This document shows, piece after piece, positions 4,766 through 5,472 of a stretch of DNA of 5,472 nucleotides; within the stretch, counting starts at the first letter, position 1; every line of letters starts with the position of its first letter. The notes below the pieces were generated by a model. The model was given only the letters and a program-made list of their open reading frames with translations, was not told the DNA's origin and searched no databases. The stretch spans positions 1 to 5,472 of the forward strand of contig JAEDGW010000146.1 in the NCBI GenBank assembly GCA_016297325.1, in the 5' to 3' direction. Source of the stretch: Coprococcus sp. Lineage in GTDB: Bacteria; Bacillota; Clostridia; Lachnospirales; Lachnospiraceae. The position numbers and the translations under genes were made by a program.

Positions 4766-5472
4766 ATGAAGGTTATAGATTTTCATTCGCACATACTGCC
4801 CGGGATAGACGATGGCAGCAGGAATGTGCAGACATCTGTGAACATGCTGAGGATGTGCAAAGAACACGGCGTGGATCTGATGATCGCCACACCGCATTTC
4901 TATGCTGATTCCAACAGGGTGGAGAGATTTGTTGAAAACAGACAGGCAGCATATGACAAAGTCATGGCTGAGAATGCGGATATACCGCAGATAATGATGG
5001 GAGCAGAGGTGGCATTCTTTGATGGCATAAGCAGATCAGAGAAATTGTCAGCACTAACAATACAGGGAACGAATGTCATGTTGCTTGAGATGCCATTCGT
5101 GACATGGAGTGATTCGGTAGTGCGAGAAGTAAGAGACTTAACAGAGAAGAGACATTTCCATATCATTTTAGCTCACATAGAGCGATTCTTAAGTATACCA
5201 GGCAACAAATCTTATGTAAAACAGGTGCTTGAACTGCCGGTGACGGTTCAGGTGAACGCTGAGACACTGCTGGATTTCAGACAGAAGGGCAAGATGTTCA
5301 AGATGTTCAAGAAGAACGAAGCACACATTCTGGGAAGTGACTGCCACGGTATGCATCACAGGATGCCAAATCTATGGCTGGGACGTGAGGCAATATCCCG
5401 CAAACTGGGAGAAGACGTGCTTTCCCGCATCGACGGATACGGCGAGCGGCTGCTCACGGAACACATGATACA
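4766..5472 (+). CDS. CpsB/YwqE-like PHP-domain protein-tyrosine phosphatase (3' end outside window)
   Basis: The frame is open from the ATG at 4766 to the window edge (235 codons). The visible part resembles the manganese-dependent PHP phosphatases CpsB (Streptococcus) and YwqE (Bacillus), about 245-255 residues long, so only a short tail is missing. These enzymes dephosphorylate tyrosines on BY-kinases controlling capsule or exopolysaccharide synthesis. All expected metal ligands are visible: H7 and H9 (DFHSHILPGIDDG, 5-17), D15 or D16, H44 (ATPHF), E81 (GAEV), E108 (LLEMP), H137 (LAHIER, 135-140), and D192 with H194 (GSDCHG). R140 of the AHIER block and the R199-M-P motif are also typical. 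It follows a terminator and a 264-base spacer, so it probably starts a new transcription unit. A BY-kinase or Wzz-like partner would be expected downstream but is not in the window. A role in polysaccharide control is therefore inferred from family only. Confidence 0.9.
   Translation, partial: MKVIDFHSHILPGIDDGSRNVQTSVNMLRMCKEHGVDLMIATPHFYADSNRVERFVENRQAAYDKVMAENADIPQIMMGAEVAFFDGISRSEKLSALTIQGTNVMLLEMPFVTWSDSVVREVRDLTEKRHFHIILAHIERFLSIPGNKSYVKQVLELPVTVQVNAETLLDFRQKGKMFKMFKKNEAHILGSDCHGMHHRMPNLWLGREAISRKLGEDVLSRIDGYGERLLTEHMI

Noticed and set aside
4761..4766. Minimal start-stop ATG-TAA overlapping the PHP gene start
   Set aside because: The ATG directly abuts AGGAGG with no spacing, so initiation there is unlikely; it is most simply chance sequence.
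4654..4908. 84-codon plus-strand frame starting at a TTG in the spacer
   Set aside because: It overlaps the start of the PHP phosphatase in another frame, has no Shine-Dalgarno, and reads through the inverted repeats and the true ribosome binding site.

Overview
The window looks like a chromosomal segment of a Gram-positive gut anaerobe of the class Clostridia, most likely family Lachnospiraceae. This rests on moderate G+C, strong AGGAGG-type ribosome binding sites, short intrinsic terminators and the style of the proteins. The genus cannot be fixed from the sequence. All five genes lie on the + strand, and the first and last are cut by the window edges. No RNA gene, IS element or CRISPR array is visible.

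Layout: (1) 1-1250, the 3' part of a c-di-GMP phosphodiesterase (EAL) gene whose catalytic domain ends just inside the window and is fused to a C-terminal region of about seven 28-residue 'AIGS' repeats, probably a beta-helix; a hairpin terminator follows. (2) 1380-3533, a two-gene operon: O-acetylhomoserine sulfhydrylase (methionine/homocysteine synthesis) and a SpoU/TrmH-type RNA methyltransferase. It ends at a perfect 15-bp palindromic hairpin that may be a dispersed repeat. (3) 3743-4501, a monocistronic gene with its own extended -10 promoter and a GNRA-loop terminator. It encodes a protein with the fold of PP1/lambda-type Ser/Thr phosphatases in which nearly every catalytic residue has been replaced, so a pseudophosphatase. 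(4) 4766 to the window end, a CpsB/YwqE-like PHP-domain protein-tyrosine phosphatase with all metal ligands intact, behind a 264-base AT-rich spacer that holds two small inverted repeats.

The genes do not form one pathway. Three of them (c-di-GMP phosphodiesterase, dead phosphoesterase, PHP tyrosine phosphatase) have signalling-type folds, and the middle pair is housekeeping. The strongest candidates for something undescribed are the systematically inactivated phosphatase, which keeps an intact, well-expressed gene structure, and the EAL protein carrying a surface-protein-like repeat domain that must lie in the cytoplasm if the visible part has no membrane segment.
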